This document shows positions 26,129 through 33,856 of a stretch of DNA of 64,000 nt, piece after piece; the stretch's first letter is position 1; each line of letters begins with the position of its first letter. A program made the translations under genes and the position numbers. The notes beneath the pieces were generated by a model. The model was not told the DNA's origin. It saw only the letters and a list, made by a program, of their open reading frames with translations, and did not search any database. The stretch covers positions 3,348,001 through 3,412,000 of the forward strand of contig NZ_CP044344.1 of assembly GCF_008761635.1 (NCBI RefSeq), written 5' to 3'. This DNA is from Nocardioides cynanchi. GTDB taxonomy: Bacteria > Actinomycetota > Actinomycetes > Propionibacteriales > Nocardioidaceae.

Positions 26129-27391
26129 CTAGCCGGCAACGGCGGCGGCGGCGCCGTGCTCGAGGTCTGCGCGCCACTGGGCCGGGCGCGGCACCGAGCG
26201 GATGCTGCGGCTCAGCGTCGCGGCCAGGGCCACCAGCACGGTCAGCACCACCAGGACCAGCACGGCCCGATCGCCGCCGAGCGAGGTCAGCAGCCAGGCA
26301 CCCATCAGGGGCGCCAGCGGCATCACCATCATCGAGGTGAACTGCATGGCCGACGCGACCCGGCCCTGCAGGTCGTCGGGGGTGTGCGCGACCCGGTAGG
26401 CGCCGATGCCGGCGTTGCCCGCCGGGTTGAGCAGCAGGAGCAGGAACACCGCGGTGCACGCCGCCCACGGGGTCGACCACCAGATCAGCGGGATCAGGGG
26501 CAGTGAGCACATCCAGGCGATCGCCAAGGTCAGCCAGCCGGTGCGGGCGCGCTCGATGATGTACGGCGCGGCGAGGGCGCCGAGGATCCCGCCGACGCCG
26601 GCCGCGGTGGAGACCAGCCCGATCTGCGCGGCCGGGTAGCCCTCGCGGATCAGCCGGAGCAGCACCACGAAGAACACCCCGTTGACCAGCAGGTTGGTGG
26701 AGGAGGAGAAGAACATCAGGGTCCGGAAGAAGCGGCTGTCCCAGATGAACCGCAGACCCTGCACCAGCTGGGCGCGCAGCCGTGGCTGGACACCTTCACG
26801 ACGCGGTGGTCGCAGGTCGGTGCGGATCCGGCTCACGGTCAGGCACGACACGGCGAAGGTCACGGTGTCGACCAGGAACGGCACCCAGGCCCGGACGGCG
26901 TACAGCAGGCCACCGAGCGGGCCACCGAGCAGGGCGGCGATGTGCTGCCGGGCCTGGTTCTGGCTGAGCGCGGTCGAGAGGTCCTCGGTGGCCACGACGG
27001 CGCGGATCGCCGCTCCCTGGGCAGGCTGGAAGATCCCGGAGCCCACACCGGTCAGCAACGCCACGACCACCAGGTGCGGCACCGTGAGCACGTCGAGGAT
27101 GCCGGCGACGGCGAGCGAGCCGTAGAGCACCACCCCGGCCGCGCTGGCGCCGAGCATGAGTCGCTGGCGGTCGACCCGGTCCGCGATCACCCCCGCGGGC
27201 AGCAGGGTGGCGCACAGTCCGAGCAGGCCGACCGACTCGAGCAGCGCCGCGACCAGACTGGAGCCGGTCAGGTGGTAGCCGAGCAGGGGGAAGACGAACA
27301 GCGACATCGTCGAGCCGAGCTCGTTGACGGTCTCGCCGATCCAGAGCGTGGTGAAGTCACGATTGCGGGCGAGCTCCCGGTAGCCGGTCAT
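26129..27391 (-). CDS. MFS transporter (MFS_3, macrolide/siderophore-efflux type)
   Basis: A 420-residue protein with about 12 membrane segments. It opens FTTLWIGETVNELGSTMSLF (TM1) and has motif A-like LLPAGVIADRVDRQRLMLG after TM2, as in the enterobactin/macrolide exporter branch. A second-half AYRVAHTPDDLQGRVASAM is conserved in the same branch. ATG 27391 is preferred to GTG 27400. It is divergent from an ArsR-like regulator, and the spacer carries repeated TTGCGCAA palindromes, suggesting local repression. The stop is followed after 18 bp by the peptidase-like gene on the same strand. Confidence 0.9.
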   Translation of the reverse strand: MTGYRELARNRDFTTLWIGETVNELGSTMSLFVFPLLGYHLTGSSLVAALLESVGLLGLCATLLPAGVIADRVDRQRLMLGASAAGVVLYGSLAVAGILDVLTVPHLVVVALLTGVGSGIFQPAQGAAIRAVVATEDLSTALSQNQARQHIAALLGGPLGGLLYAVRAWVPFLVDTVTFAVSCLTVSRIRTDLRPPRREGVQPRLRAQLVQGLRFIWDSRFFRTLMFFSSSTNLLVNGVFFVVLLRLIREGYPAAQIGLVSTAAGVGGILGALAAPYIIERARTGWLTLAIAWMCSLPLIPLIWWSTPWAACTAVFLLLLLNPAGNAGIGAYRVAHTPDDLQGRVASAMQFTSMMVMPLAPLMGAWLLTSLGGDRAVLVLVVLTVLVALAATLSRSIRSVPRPAQWRADLEHGAAAAVAG

Positions 27392-27404
27392 GTTCCGCAC
27401 CGTA

Positions 27405-27439
27405 TGTTGCGCAACAGGTATTGCGCAAGTGTTCGTGCG
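27405..27439. promoter_or_regulatory. Operator cluster between MFS and ArsR-type genes
   Basis: TGTTGCGCAACA (27405-27416) is a perfect 12-bp palindrome; TTGCGCAA repeats at 27421-27428, 14 bp centre to centre; a weaker TTCG-TG-CGAA follows. This matches how ArsR/winged-helix dimers bind a divergent spacer. Confidence 0.6.
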
Positions 27440-27452
27440 AAACTGTGGCAGA

Positions 27453-28040
27453 ATGGCGGTCGTGAGTGAGCCCTACCCCCGTCGGCACGATCCGACCGTG
27501 CTCCGAGCGATCGCGCACCCGACCCGCAACCGGATCCTGCACGAGCTCGAGGCGTCGGGTTCGCTCCGGGCCGCCGACGTCGCCCGCCTGCTCGACATCC
27601 CGGCCAACCAGGCCAGCTTCCACCTGCGCCAGCTCGCCAAGTACGGCCTGATCGAGCCCGCCCCCGACGACGCGAGGGACGGTCGCGACCGGGTCTGGCG
27701 GGTGGTGGACGAGGGACGGCTGCAGTTGAGCCTCGACGAGATGCTCGACGCCCCCGGCGGCCCCGCGGCGGTCAAGGTCTGGCAGCGGAACGCCTCGGGC
27801 TGGGCGCACCAGATCGTCGACGAGGCCTACACCCTCGACCGCACCCCCGGTGTGATGCGGGCGATCACCGAGCAGCCACTGCGGCTGACCCGCGACGAGG
27901 CCAAGGAGCTCTGCGAGCGGCTCGACGCCGTGCTCCAGCAGACACTGAAGGAGAAGCGCGACGCCGACGACGACGTCGATCGCTCGACGTACCTCTTCTT
28001 CTCGATCATGCAGCCGCACCCGCAGCGGACCGGCTCCTGA
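27453..28040 (+). CDS. ArsR-type winged-helix transcriptional regulator
   Basis: A 195-residue regulator. The N-terminal winged helix (about residues 10-85) contains HDPTVLRAIAHPTRNRILHE, LRAADVARLLDIPANQASFH and the recognition helix and wing LRQLAKYGLIEPAPDD, as in HTH_20/ArsR proteins. The C-terminal half is helical with QPLRLTRDEAKELCERLDAV, the kind seen in helix-turn-helix proteins paired with MFS genes. No Cys pair for metal sensing is present. Start could be ATG 27453 or GTG 27462. It probably controls the divergent exporter and itself through the TTGCGCAA sites. Confidence 0.85.
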   Translation: MAVVSEPYPRRHDPTVLRAIAHPTRNRILHELEASGSLRAADVARLLDIPANQASFHLRQLAKYGLIEPAPDDARDGRDRVWRVVDEGRLQLSLDEMLDAPGGPAAVKVWQRNASGWAHQIVDEAYTLDRTPGVMRAITEQPLRLTRDEAKELCERLDAVLQQTLKEKRDADDDVDRSTYLFFSIMQPHPQRTGS

Positions 28041-28070
28041 GGCGTCGGCGTCGCGTGGTGTGATGGGCTC

Positions 28071-28427
28071 GTGCCTGCCCGTCTCCGGCCCGCCAGCGCC
28101 GCCGAGGTGACCGCCGCGCTCGCTGCCGAGCCGCGCCAGCCGGCGCAGACCCGGCTGCTGGTCAAGCACTATCTCGCGGTGCTGTCCGAGCGGGCACCCG
28201 GCGCGTCGGTCGAGGTGCGGGTGCCGCCGTACGCCGCGGTACAGGCGGTCCCGGGCGTCCGACACACGCGTGGCACGCCGCCGGCCGTGGTCGAGCTCGA
28301 TGCCGACACCTGGATCGCGCTGGCCGTCGGGGAGCTGACCTGGGCGGTCGCCGAGGCTGCCGGCCGGGTGCGGGCCAGCGGGGAGCGAGCCGACCTCTCC
28401 GCCCTGCTTCCCCTGGCCCAGCCGTGA
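28071..28427 (+). CDS. Sterol-carrier (SCP2/MDMPI-C-like) family protein
   Basis: A 118-residue protein matching actinobacterial 'sterol carrier family' proteins: ARLRPASAAEVTAALAAEPR at the start, VEVRVPPYAAVQAVPGVRHT and PPAVVELDADTWIALAVGEL with TWAVAEAAGRVRASGERADL, the C-terminal helix. This is the same fold as the C-terminal lipid-binding domain of mycothiol-dependent enzymes. Role unknown. Actinobacteria often place this gene near purF and purM, as in this region. Its TGA overlaps the GTG of the next gene. Confidence 0.75.
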   Translation: MPARLRPASAAEVTAALAAEPRQPAQTRLLVKHYLAVLSERAPGASVEVRVPPYAAVQAVPGVRHTRGTPPAVVELDADTWIALAVGELTWAVAEAAGRVRASGERADLSALLPLAQP

Positions 28428-29323
28428 TCGTCGCCCTGCTGCCGACCCAGCGACTGGTCGACGCGGTCGGGCCGCTCGACGGGGTCGAGCTGGTGCTCTG
28501 GCGCGGAGACGGGCCGCCGCCCCGGGCCGACGAGGTCGACCTGGTGGTGCCCGACTACGCCCGCGGCCGGGCCGCGATGGGGCAGCTCGGCGTCCTGCCC
28601 CGGCTGCGCGTCGTCCAGCTGCAGACGGCGGGGTACGACGGCGTGCTCGAGCTGACGCCTCCCGGTGTCCTGCTGGCCAACGCGCGAGGGGTGCACGACG
28701 ACGCGACCGCCGAGCTCGCGCTCGGACTGACCATCGCCTCGCTGCGCGGGATCGACACCGCCGTGCGCGAGGCCGGCACCTGGCGCCAGGACACGTCGCG
28801 GCGGAGCCTGGCCGACAGCCGGGTGGCGGTGCTGGGCTACGGCGCGATCGGTCGTGCGGTCGCCGAGCGGATGCTGGCCTGTCGGGCCGTGGTGACCGGG
28901 GTGGCGTCGGCGGCGCGCGACGACGACCTCGTCGGCCGGGTGGTGACCGTCGACGACGTCGGCTGGTCCGCCCAGCACGTCGTGGTCGTCGTACTCCCGC
29001 TGGACGACGCGACCCGTCACGTGGTCGACGCTCCCTTCCTGGCCCGGCTCGCCGACGGCGCGCTGGTGGTCAACGTGGGCCGCGGGCCGCTGCTGGACAC
29101 CGACGCGGTGCTGGCCGAGGTCGGCCGCCTGCGCTTCGCCCTCGACGTCACCGATCCCGAGCCGCTCCCGTCCGACCACCCGCTCTGGACCGCGCCGGGC
29201 GTGCTGGTCACCCCCCACATCGCCGGCGGCACCACCGCGATGCTGCCCCGGATGGCCGACCTGGTCCGCGACCAGCTCACCCGCCTCCGCGACGGCCGCG
29301 CCCTCCGTAACGTCATCCGCTGA
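28424..29323 (+). CDS. D-isomer-specific 2-hydroxyacid dehydrogenase
   Basis: A 299-residue NAD-dependent dehydrogenase. The Rossmann signature is VAVLGYGAIGRAVAERML (about residues 133-150). The catalytic triad positions fit: Arg in LVVNVGRGPLLD, Glu/Asp in DVTDPEPLPSDHPLW, and His in LVTPHIAGGT. It is shorter than most family members (about 315-330). The start overlaps the sterol-carrier stop (GTGA), so the two are co-translated. Its TGA forms the first bases of a tandem repeat array that fills the spacer to rocD. Natural substrate unknown. Confidence 0.9.
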   Translation: MIVALLPTQRLVDAVGPLDGVELVLWRGDGPPPRADEVDLVVPDYARGRAAMGQLGVLPRLRVVQLQTAGYDGVLELTPPGVLLANARGVHDDATAELALGLTIASLRGIDTAVREAGTWRQDTSRRSLADSRVAVLGYGAIGRAVAERMLACRAVVTGVASAARDDDLVGRVVTVDDVGWSAQHVVVVVLPLDDATRHVVDAPFLARLADGALVVNVGRGPLLDTDAVLAEVGRLRFALDVTDPEPLPSDHPLWTAPGVLVTPHIAGGTTAMLPRMADLVRDQLTRLRDGRALRNVIR

Positions 29324-29459
29324 CTCGGCGCAAAGAGGCACGCCAACCACGCCGAGTCGGCGCACAGGGGCATGCCAGGCATGCCGAGTCGGCGCAACAG
29401 GCACGGGAACGACGCTGAGTCGGCGCACACAGACACGGGAACGACGCCGAGTCGGCGCA
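29321..29459. repeat. Tandem array of five ~32-bp units
   Basis: The core YGAGTCGGCGCA (first copy TGACTCGGCGCA) starts at 29321, 29353, 29385, 29416 and 29448: periods 32, 32, 31 and 32. Bases between cores are also related (GGCACGCCAACCACGC, GGCATGCCAGGCATGC, GGCACGGGAACGACGC, GACACGGGAACGACGC). Most cores are palindromic (CGCCGAGTCGGCG), giving a row of small hairpins. The array fills the whole convergent spacer from the dehydrogenase stop to within 11 bp of the rocD stop. Confidence 0.85.
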
Positions 29460-29469
29460 CGAGGGTGCG

Positions 29470-30684
29470 TCAGGCGGTGACGACCTCGCGGAATCCGGTC
29501 ACCAGCAGGTCGATGTCCGACTCGCTGGCCACGATCGGCGGGGCGAGACGAACGGTCTGGCCGTGGGCCTCCTTGGCCAGGATCCCCTTGGCCAGCAGGG
29601 CCTCGGTGAAGTCGCGGCCGGTCATCCTGTCCGGAGCGATGTCGATCCCGGCCCAGAGCCCGCGGGCGCGGACGGCGTCGATGCCGAAGCCGACCAGGTC
29701 GGAGAGCCCGTCGTACAGCTGCTCGCCGAGCTTGGCCGCCCGCTCCTGGAACTCGCCGGTCTCCAGCATCGCGACGACCTCGCGGCCGATCGCGGCGGCC
29801 AGCGGGTTGCCGCCGAACGTGGAGCCGTGGGTGCCCGGGGTGATCACGCCGAGCACGTCGCGGTCGGCGGCCACGGCGGAGACCGGGTAGAGGCCGCCGC
29901 CCAGCGCCTTGCCCAGGATGTACATGTCGGGGACGACGTCCTCGTGGTCGCAGGCGAAGGTGCGGCCGGTGCGCGCCAGGCCGGACTGGATCTCGTCGGC
30001 GACCATCAGCACCTGCTCCTCGCGGCACAGCGTGCGCACCTGCTGCAGGTAGCCCTCCGGCGGGATGACCACGCCGGCCTCACCCTGCACCGGCTCGAGC
30101 AGCACGGCCACCGTCGTGCTGTCGACGGCGGCACGCAGCGCCTCGATGTCGCCGTACGGCACGAGCCGGAAGCCCGGAGTGTACGGCGAGTAGCCGTGGG
30201 TGGCGTCGGAGTCGGTCGAGAACGACACGATCGTGGTGGTGCGCCCGTGGAAGTTGCCCTCCATCGCCACGATCGTCGCCTGGTTCTCCGGGACGCCCTT
30301 GACCTGGTAGCCCCACTTGCGGCTGACCTTGATCGCGGTCTCCACGGCCTCGGCCCCGGAGTTCATCGGCAGGATCGTCTCCTTGTCGGTGAGGTCGGCC
30401 AGCGCCTCGGAGAACGGCCCGAGCTGGTCGTTGTAGAACGCACGACTGGTCAGCGTCAGTCGACCGAGCTGCCGGCGCGCCACCTCGACGAGGCGCGGGT
30501 GGCCGTGCCCGAAGTTGAGGGCGGAGTAGCCGGCCAGACAGTCCAGGTAGCGCCTGCCGTCGACGTCGGTCACCCACGCGCCCTCGCCGGAGGACAGCAC
30601 GACGTGCAGCGGGTGGTAGTTGTGCGCCGCGTAGGTCTCGGTCAGCTCGATGTGCCGGGCGGTGTCGGGTGAGACGTGGTTCAT
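29470..30684 (-). CDS. rocD: Ornithine aminotransferase
   Basis: A 404-residue PLP-dependent class III aminotransferase converting ornithine and 2-oxoglutarate to glutamate semialdehyde and glutamate. Family signatures: AHNYHPLHVVLSSGEGAWVT, DCLAGYSALNFGHGHPRLVE, LPMNSGAEAVETAIKVSRKW, DEIQSGLARTGRTFACDHED, and MYILGKALGGGLYPVSAV with the Schiff-base Lys. The N-terminal ETYAAHNYHPL is specific for ornithine rather than acetylornithine enzymes. The upstream spacer has a GntR-like ATTGTC-A-GACAAT palindrome at 30765-30777. No arginase or dimethylargininase gene is next to it. Confidence 0.95.
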   Translation of the reverse strand: MNHVSPDTARHIELTETYAAHNYHPLHVVLSSGEGAWVTDVDGRRYLDCLAGYSALNFGHGHPRLVEVARRQLGRLTLTSRAFYNDQLGPFSEALADLTDKETILPMNSGAEAVETAIKVSRKWGYQVKGVPENQATIVAMEGNFHGRTTTIVSFSTDSDATHGYSPYTPGFRLVPYGDIEALRAAVDSTTVAVLLEPVQGEAGVVIPPEGYLQQVRTLCREEQVLMVADEIQSGLARTGRTFACDHEDVVPDMYILGKALGGGLYPVSAVAADRDVLGVITPGTHGSTFGGNPLAAAIGREVVAMLETGEFQERAAKLGEQLYDGLSDLVGFGIDAVRARGLWAGIDIAPDRMTGRDFTEALLAKGILAKEAHGQTVRLAPPIVASESDIDLLVTGFREVVTA

Positions 30685-30764
30685 GAGGACTGCTTTCGGG
30701 CCGTCGGGTCGCGGGTCGGGGAAGTCCTCCCATGGTGGCGTACCGGGCAGCCGGAAGCCAAATG

Positions 30765-30777
30765 ATTGTCAGACAAT
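30765..30777. promoter_or_regulatory. Palindromic operator upstream of rocD
   Basis: ATTGTC-A-GACAAT, perfect 6+1+6, about 80 bp before the rocD start and AT-rich compared with its surroundings. The TTGTCxGACAA pattern resembles GntR/FadR-type sites. No GntR gene is nearby. Confidence 0.5.
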
Positions 30778-30786
30778 TCTCGTCGT

Positions 30787-30854
30787 GTCGGGATAGTCCG
30801 TGACGAAAGCGCCCTATCTGGGCCCGAAATAGGGCCCGATCGTCACGGACTATC
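30787..30854. repeat. Hairpin element B with GTCGGGATAGTCCG core
   Basis: Outer arms GATAGTCCGTGACGA (30792-30806) and TCGTCACGGACTATC (30840-30854) pair perfectly over 15 bp; inner arms GCCCTAT (30811-30817) and ATAGGGC (30829-30835) pair over 7 bp. It starts with the same 14-mer as element A. Unlike element A it sits in a divergent spacer, directly ahead of the M20 peptidase -10 box. Confidence 0.8.
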
Positions 30855-30862
30855 GGGGTGGA

Positions 30863-30868
30863 TAGGTT
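30863..30868 (+). promoter_or_regulatory. -10 box of a leaderless promoter (M20 dipeptidase)
   Basis: TAGGTT, 7 nt before the ATG at 30876. The right arm of hairpin element B ends 8 bp upstream and covers the -35 position. Confidence 0.5.
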
Positions 30869-30875
30869 GGCGGGC

Positions 30876-32225
30876 ATGAGCGATGACGACCTGCGCGCCC
30901 GGGTGCGCGACGTCCTTCCCGGTGTACGACGCGACCTCGAGGCGCTGGTCCGGATCGAGTCGGTCAGCGCCGACCCCGAGCGCGCCGGTGAGGTCCAGCG
31001 CAGCGCCGAGGCGGTGCGCGACCTGTTCGCGGCCGAGGGCTTCGAGGTGCAGGTCACCAGCGCGGAGGGCGGTCGCCCGGCCGTGATCGCCCACAAGCGG
31101 AGCAGCCGCGAGGGCGCGCCGACGGTGCTGCTCTACGCCCACCACGACGTCCAGCCCGAGAACGACCACGCCGACTGGGACTCCCCGCCGTTCGAGCCGA
31201 CCGAGCGGGAAGGCCGGCTCTACGCCCGCGGCGCCGCCGACGACAAGGCTGGCATCGTCGCCCATCTGGGTGCCCTGCGGGCGCACGGCGACGACCTCCC
31301 GGTCAACGTCGTGATGTTCGTCGAGGGCGAGGAGGAGGTCGGCTCCGACAGCCTCCCGGCGCTGTTGAAGCAGCACCTCGACGAGCTGCGCGCCGACGTG
31401 ATCGTGATCGCCGACAGCGGCAACTGGGACATCGGCGTCCCCGCCCTGACCACCAGCCTGCGCGGCCTGGTCCGCCTCGACGTCGAGGTGCGCACGCTGA
31501 CCCACGGTGTCCACTCCGGGATGTGGGGAGGCCTGGTCCCCGATGCGCTGATGGCCCTGTCCCGCCTGATCTCCACGTTGTACGACGACGCCGGCAGCGT
31601 CGCGGTCGAGGGCCTGTACGCGGGCCCCGCCGCCGATGTCGACTATCCGGAGGCTCGGCTGCGCGCCGAGTCCGGCGCGGTCGCGAGCGTCCGGTGGATC
31701 GGCACCGGCTCCAGCGTCGAGCGGCTCTGGACCAAGCCGTCGCTGTCGATCATCGGCCTCGACGCACCCAAGGTCGCCGGCTCCAGCAACACCCTCGTGC
31801 CCGCCGCCCAGGCCCGGCTGAGCCTCCGGATCGCCCCGGGTGACACCGTCGCCGGTGCCCGCGCCGCCCTCACCCGCCACCTCGAGCAGCACGTGCCGTG
31901 GGGCGCCGAGCTCACGATCACCCCGGTCGACTTCGGCGAGCCGACCGCGATCGACGCCACCGGCCCTGCCTACGACGCGGCCCGGGCCGCCTTCACCGAG
32001 GCCTGGGACGGCACCGAGCCGATCGACATGGGTGTCGGCGGGTCGATCCCGTTCATCGCCGAGTTCCTCGACGCCTTCCCCGAGGCCAGCGTGCTGGTGA
32101 CCGGCGTGGAGGACCCCGACACCCGCGCCCACGGCGCCAACGAGGGCCTGCATCTGGCCGAGTTCGAGCGCGTGGTCCTCGCCGAGGCGCTCCTCCTCGA
32201 CAAGCTGGGTCACCAGGGCCGCTGA
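30876..32225 (+). CDS. M20-family dipeptidase
   Basis: A 449-residue zinc peptidase of the M20/CNDP branch. Metal-binding segments are LLYAHHDVQPENDHADW (His and Asp of the first metal site), RGAADDKAGIVAHLGAL (bridging Asp) and VEGEEEVGSDSLPALL (catalytic Glu and metal Glu). The C-terminal AHGANEGLHLAEFER supplies the last His. It likely cleaves dipeptides in the cytoplasm; specificity unknown. ATG 30876 is used, following TAGGTT plus 7 nt. It is divergent from rocD, so nitrogen recovery from peptides and ornithine may be co-located. Confidence 0.93.
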   Translation: MSDDDLRARVRDVLPGVRRDLEALVRIESVSADPERAGEVQRSAEAVRDLFAAEGFEVQVTSAEGGRPAVIAHKRSSREGAPTVLLYAHHDVQPENDHADWDSPPFEPTEREGRLYARGAADDKAGIVAHLGALRAHGDDLPVNVVMFVEGEEEVGSDSLPALLKQHLDELRADVIVIADSGNWDIGVPALTTSLRGLVRLDVEVRTLTHGVHSGMWGGLVPDALMALSRLISTLYDDAGSVAVEGLYAGPAADVDYPEARLRAESGAVASVRWIGTGSSVERLWTKPSLSIIGLDAPKVAGSSNTLVPAAQARLSLRIAPGDTVAGARAALTRHLEQHVPWGAELTITPVDFGEPTAIDATGPAYDAARAAFTEAWDGTEPIDMGVGGSIPFIAEFLDAFPEASVLVTGVEDPDTRAHGANEGLHLAEFERVVLAEALLLDKLGHQGR

Positions 32226-32249
32226 TCCGCGAAACCGGTGGTGCGGCGA

Positions 32250-32280
32250 TGCCGGTACGCCGTACCCCTGCACCTAGACT
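32250..32280 (+). promoter_or_regulatory. purF promoter with palindrome and motif shared with purS
   Basis: TGCCGGTACGCCGT (32250-32263) is identical to a string before purS; it includes the palindrome GGTACG-C-CGTACC (32254-32266). TAGACT (32275-32280) is followed by 6 nt and the GTG of purF at 32287, a leaderless arrangement. Confidence 0.5.
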
Positions 32281-32286
32281 GGCGCC

Positions 32287-33828
32287 GTGACCCCACCCAC
32301 CAGCCGCCGGGGCGGCGACGGTCGGCTCACCGCAGCGCTCGATCCGCACGACCAGGGTCCGCAGGACGCCTGTGGTGTCTTCGGGGTCTGGGCGCCCGGT
32401 GAGGAAGTCTCCAAGCTCTGCTACTTCGGGCTCTACGCGCTGCAGCACCGCGGCCAGGAGTCCGCGGGCATCGCCGTCAGCAACGGTCGCCAGATCCTGG
32501 TCTACAAGGACATGGGGCTGGTCTCGCAGGTCTTCGACGACTCGACCCTGGACTCCCTCAAGGGCCACCTCGCGATCGGGCACTCGCGCTACTCCACCAC
32601 CGGCGCCAGCACCTGGCACAACGCGCAGCCGACGTTCCGCCCGACCGAGGACGGCTCGATCGCGCTGGGCCACAACGGCAACCTGATCAACACCGCCGAG
32701 CTCCGCGACATGGTGGCCGCGCTCCCGGGCCTGCCCGGCGAGCTCGACCTGCACGGTCGGGCGCTCGAGCAGTCGACCAGCGACACCGACCTGGTCACCG
32801 CGCTGCTCGCCCAGCACCCCGACACCTCGCTCGAGCAGCGCGCACTGGAGGTGCTGCCGCTGCTGCGGGGCGCCTTTTCGTTCGTCTGGATGAACGAGTC
32901 GACGCTGTACGCCGCCCGCGACGCCCAGGGGATCCGGCCGCTGGTCCTGGGCAGGCTCGACCGCGGCTGGGTCGTCGCCAGCGAGGACGCCGCACTGGCC
33001 ACGATCGGCGCCAGCCGGGTCCGCGAGATCGAGCCCGGCGAGATGCTGGTGATCGACGAGAACGGCCTGCGCTCCCACCACTTCGCCGAGCCCGCCCCCA
33101 AGGGGTGCGTGTTCGAGTACGTCTACCTGGCGCGCCCCGACGCCACCATCAGCGGGCGCAGCGTCCATCAGGCGAGAGTCGAGATGGGCCGACAGCTGGC
33201 CCGCGAGTTCCCGGTCGAGGCCGACCTGGTGATGCCGGTGCCCGAGTCGGGCACGCCCGCGGCCGCGGGGTACGCCGAGGAGAGCGGCATCCCGTTCGGC
33301 CAGGGCTTCGTCAAGAACGCCTACGTCGGCCGGACCTTCATCCAGCCCAGCCAGACCCTGCGCCAGCTGGGCATCCGGCTCAAGCTCAACGCGCTGGAGC
33401 ACATGGTCCGCGGCAAGCGGCTGGTCGTGGTCGACGACTCGATCGTGCGGGGCAACACCCAACGTGCCCAGATCCGGATGCTCCGCGAGGCCGGCGCGGC
33501 CGAGGTCCACGTCCGGATCAGCAGCCCACCCGTGAAGTGGCCGTGCTTCTACGGCATCGACTTCGCCACCCGTGCCGAGCTGATCGCCAACGGGCTCGAC
33601 GTCGACGAGATCGCCTCGAGCGTCGGCGCCGACAGTTTGGGCTACATCTCGCTCGACGGCATGACCGAGGCCACCGGCCAGTCGCAGGACAACCTCTGCA
33701 TGGCCTGTTTCACCGGCGCCTACCCGATCGAGCTCCCCGACGAGAGCCTGCTCGGCAAGCACCTCCTCGAAGCCACCTTGAGCTCGCCGCGCGCGGCGCG
33801 TGAGCTGCCGGTCCTCAACAACCCGTGA
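32287..33828 (+). CDS. purF: Amidophosphoribosyltransferase
   Basis: A 513-residue first-step enzyme of purine synthesis (PRPP plus glutamine to phosphoribosylamine). The N-terminal nucleophile is Cys29 (QDACGVFGVW), so a 28-residue propeptide must be removed, as in Bacillus-type PurF. Glutaminase features: HRGQESAGIAVS and HNGNLINTAELR. The PRPP loop VVVDDSIVRGNTQ is near residues 380-392. Cys residues in KWPCFYGIDF and LCMACFTGAYPIEL match the [4Fe-4S] ligands of the Bacillus branch, implying oxygen sensitivity. It is followed by purM after 28 bp. Confidence 0.98.
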   Translation: MTPPTSRRGGDGRLTAALDPHDQGPQDACGVFGVWAPGEEVSKLCYFGLYALQHRGQESAGIAVSNGRQILVYKDMGLVSQVFDDSTLDSLKGHLAIGHSRYSTTGASTWHNAQPTFRPTEDGSIALGHNGNLINTAELRDMVAALPGLPGELDLHGRALEQSTSDTDLVTALLAQHPDTSLEQRALEVLPLLRGAFSFVWMNESTLYAARDAQGIRPLVLGRLDRGWVVASEDAALATIGASRVREIEPGEMLVIDENGLRSHHFAEPAPKGCVFEYVYLARPDATISGRSVHQARVEMGRQLAREFPVEADLVMPVPESGTPAAAGYAEESGIPFGQGFVKNAYVGRTFIQPSQTLRQLGIRLKLNALEHMVRGKRLVVVDDSIVRGNTQRAQIRMLREAGAAEVHVRISSPPVKWPCFYGIDFATRAELIANGLDVDEIASSVGADSLGYISLDGMTEATGQSQDNLCMACFTGAYPIELPDESLLGKHLLEATLSSPRAARELPVLNNP

Positions 33829-33856
33829 CCCCCGCCCACGCCTGCCAGGAGCCCTC

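Noticed and set aside
29321..29459. CRISPR array
   Set aside because: Cores are only about 12 bp, the inter-core segments are themselves similar, there are no cas genes, and the array is bounded by two stop codons. It is a tandem repeat.
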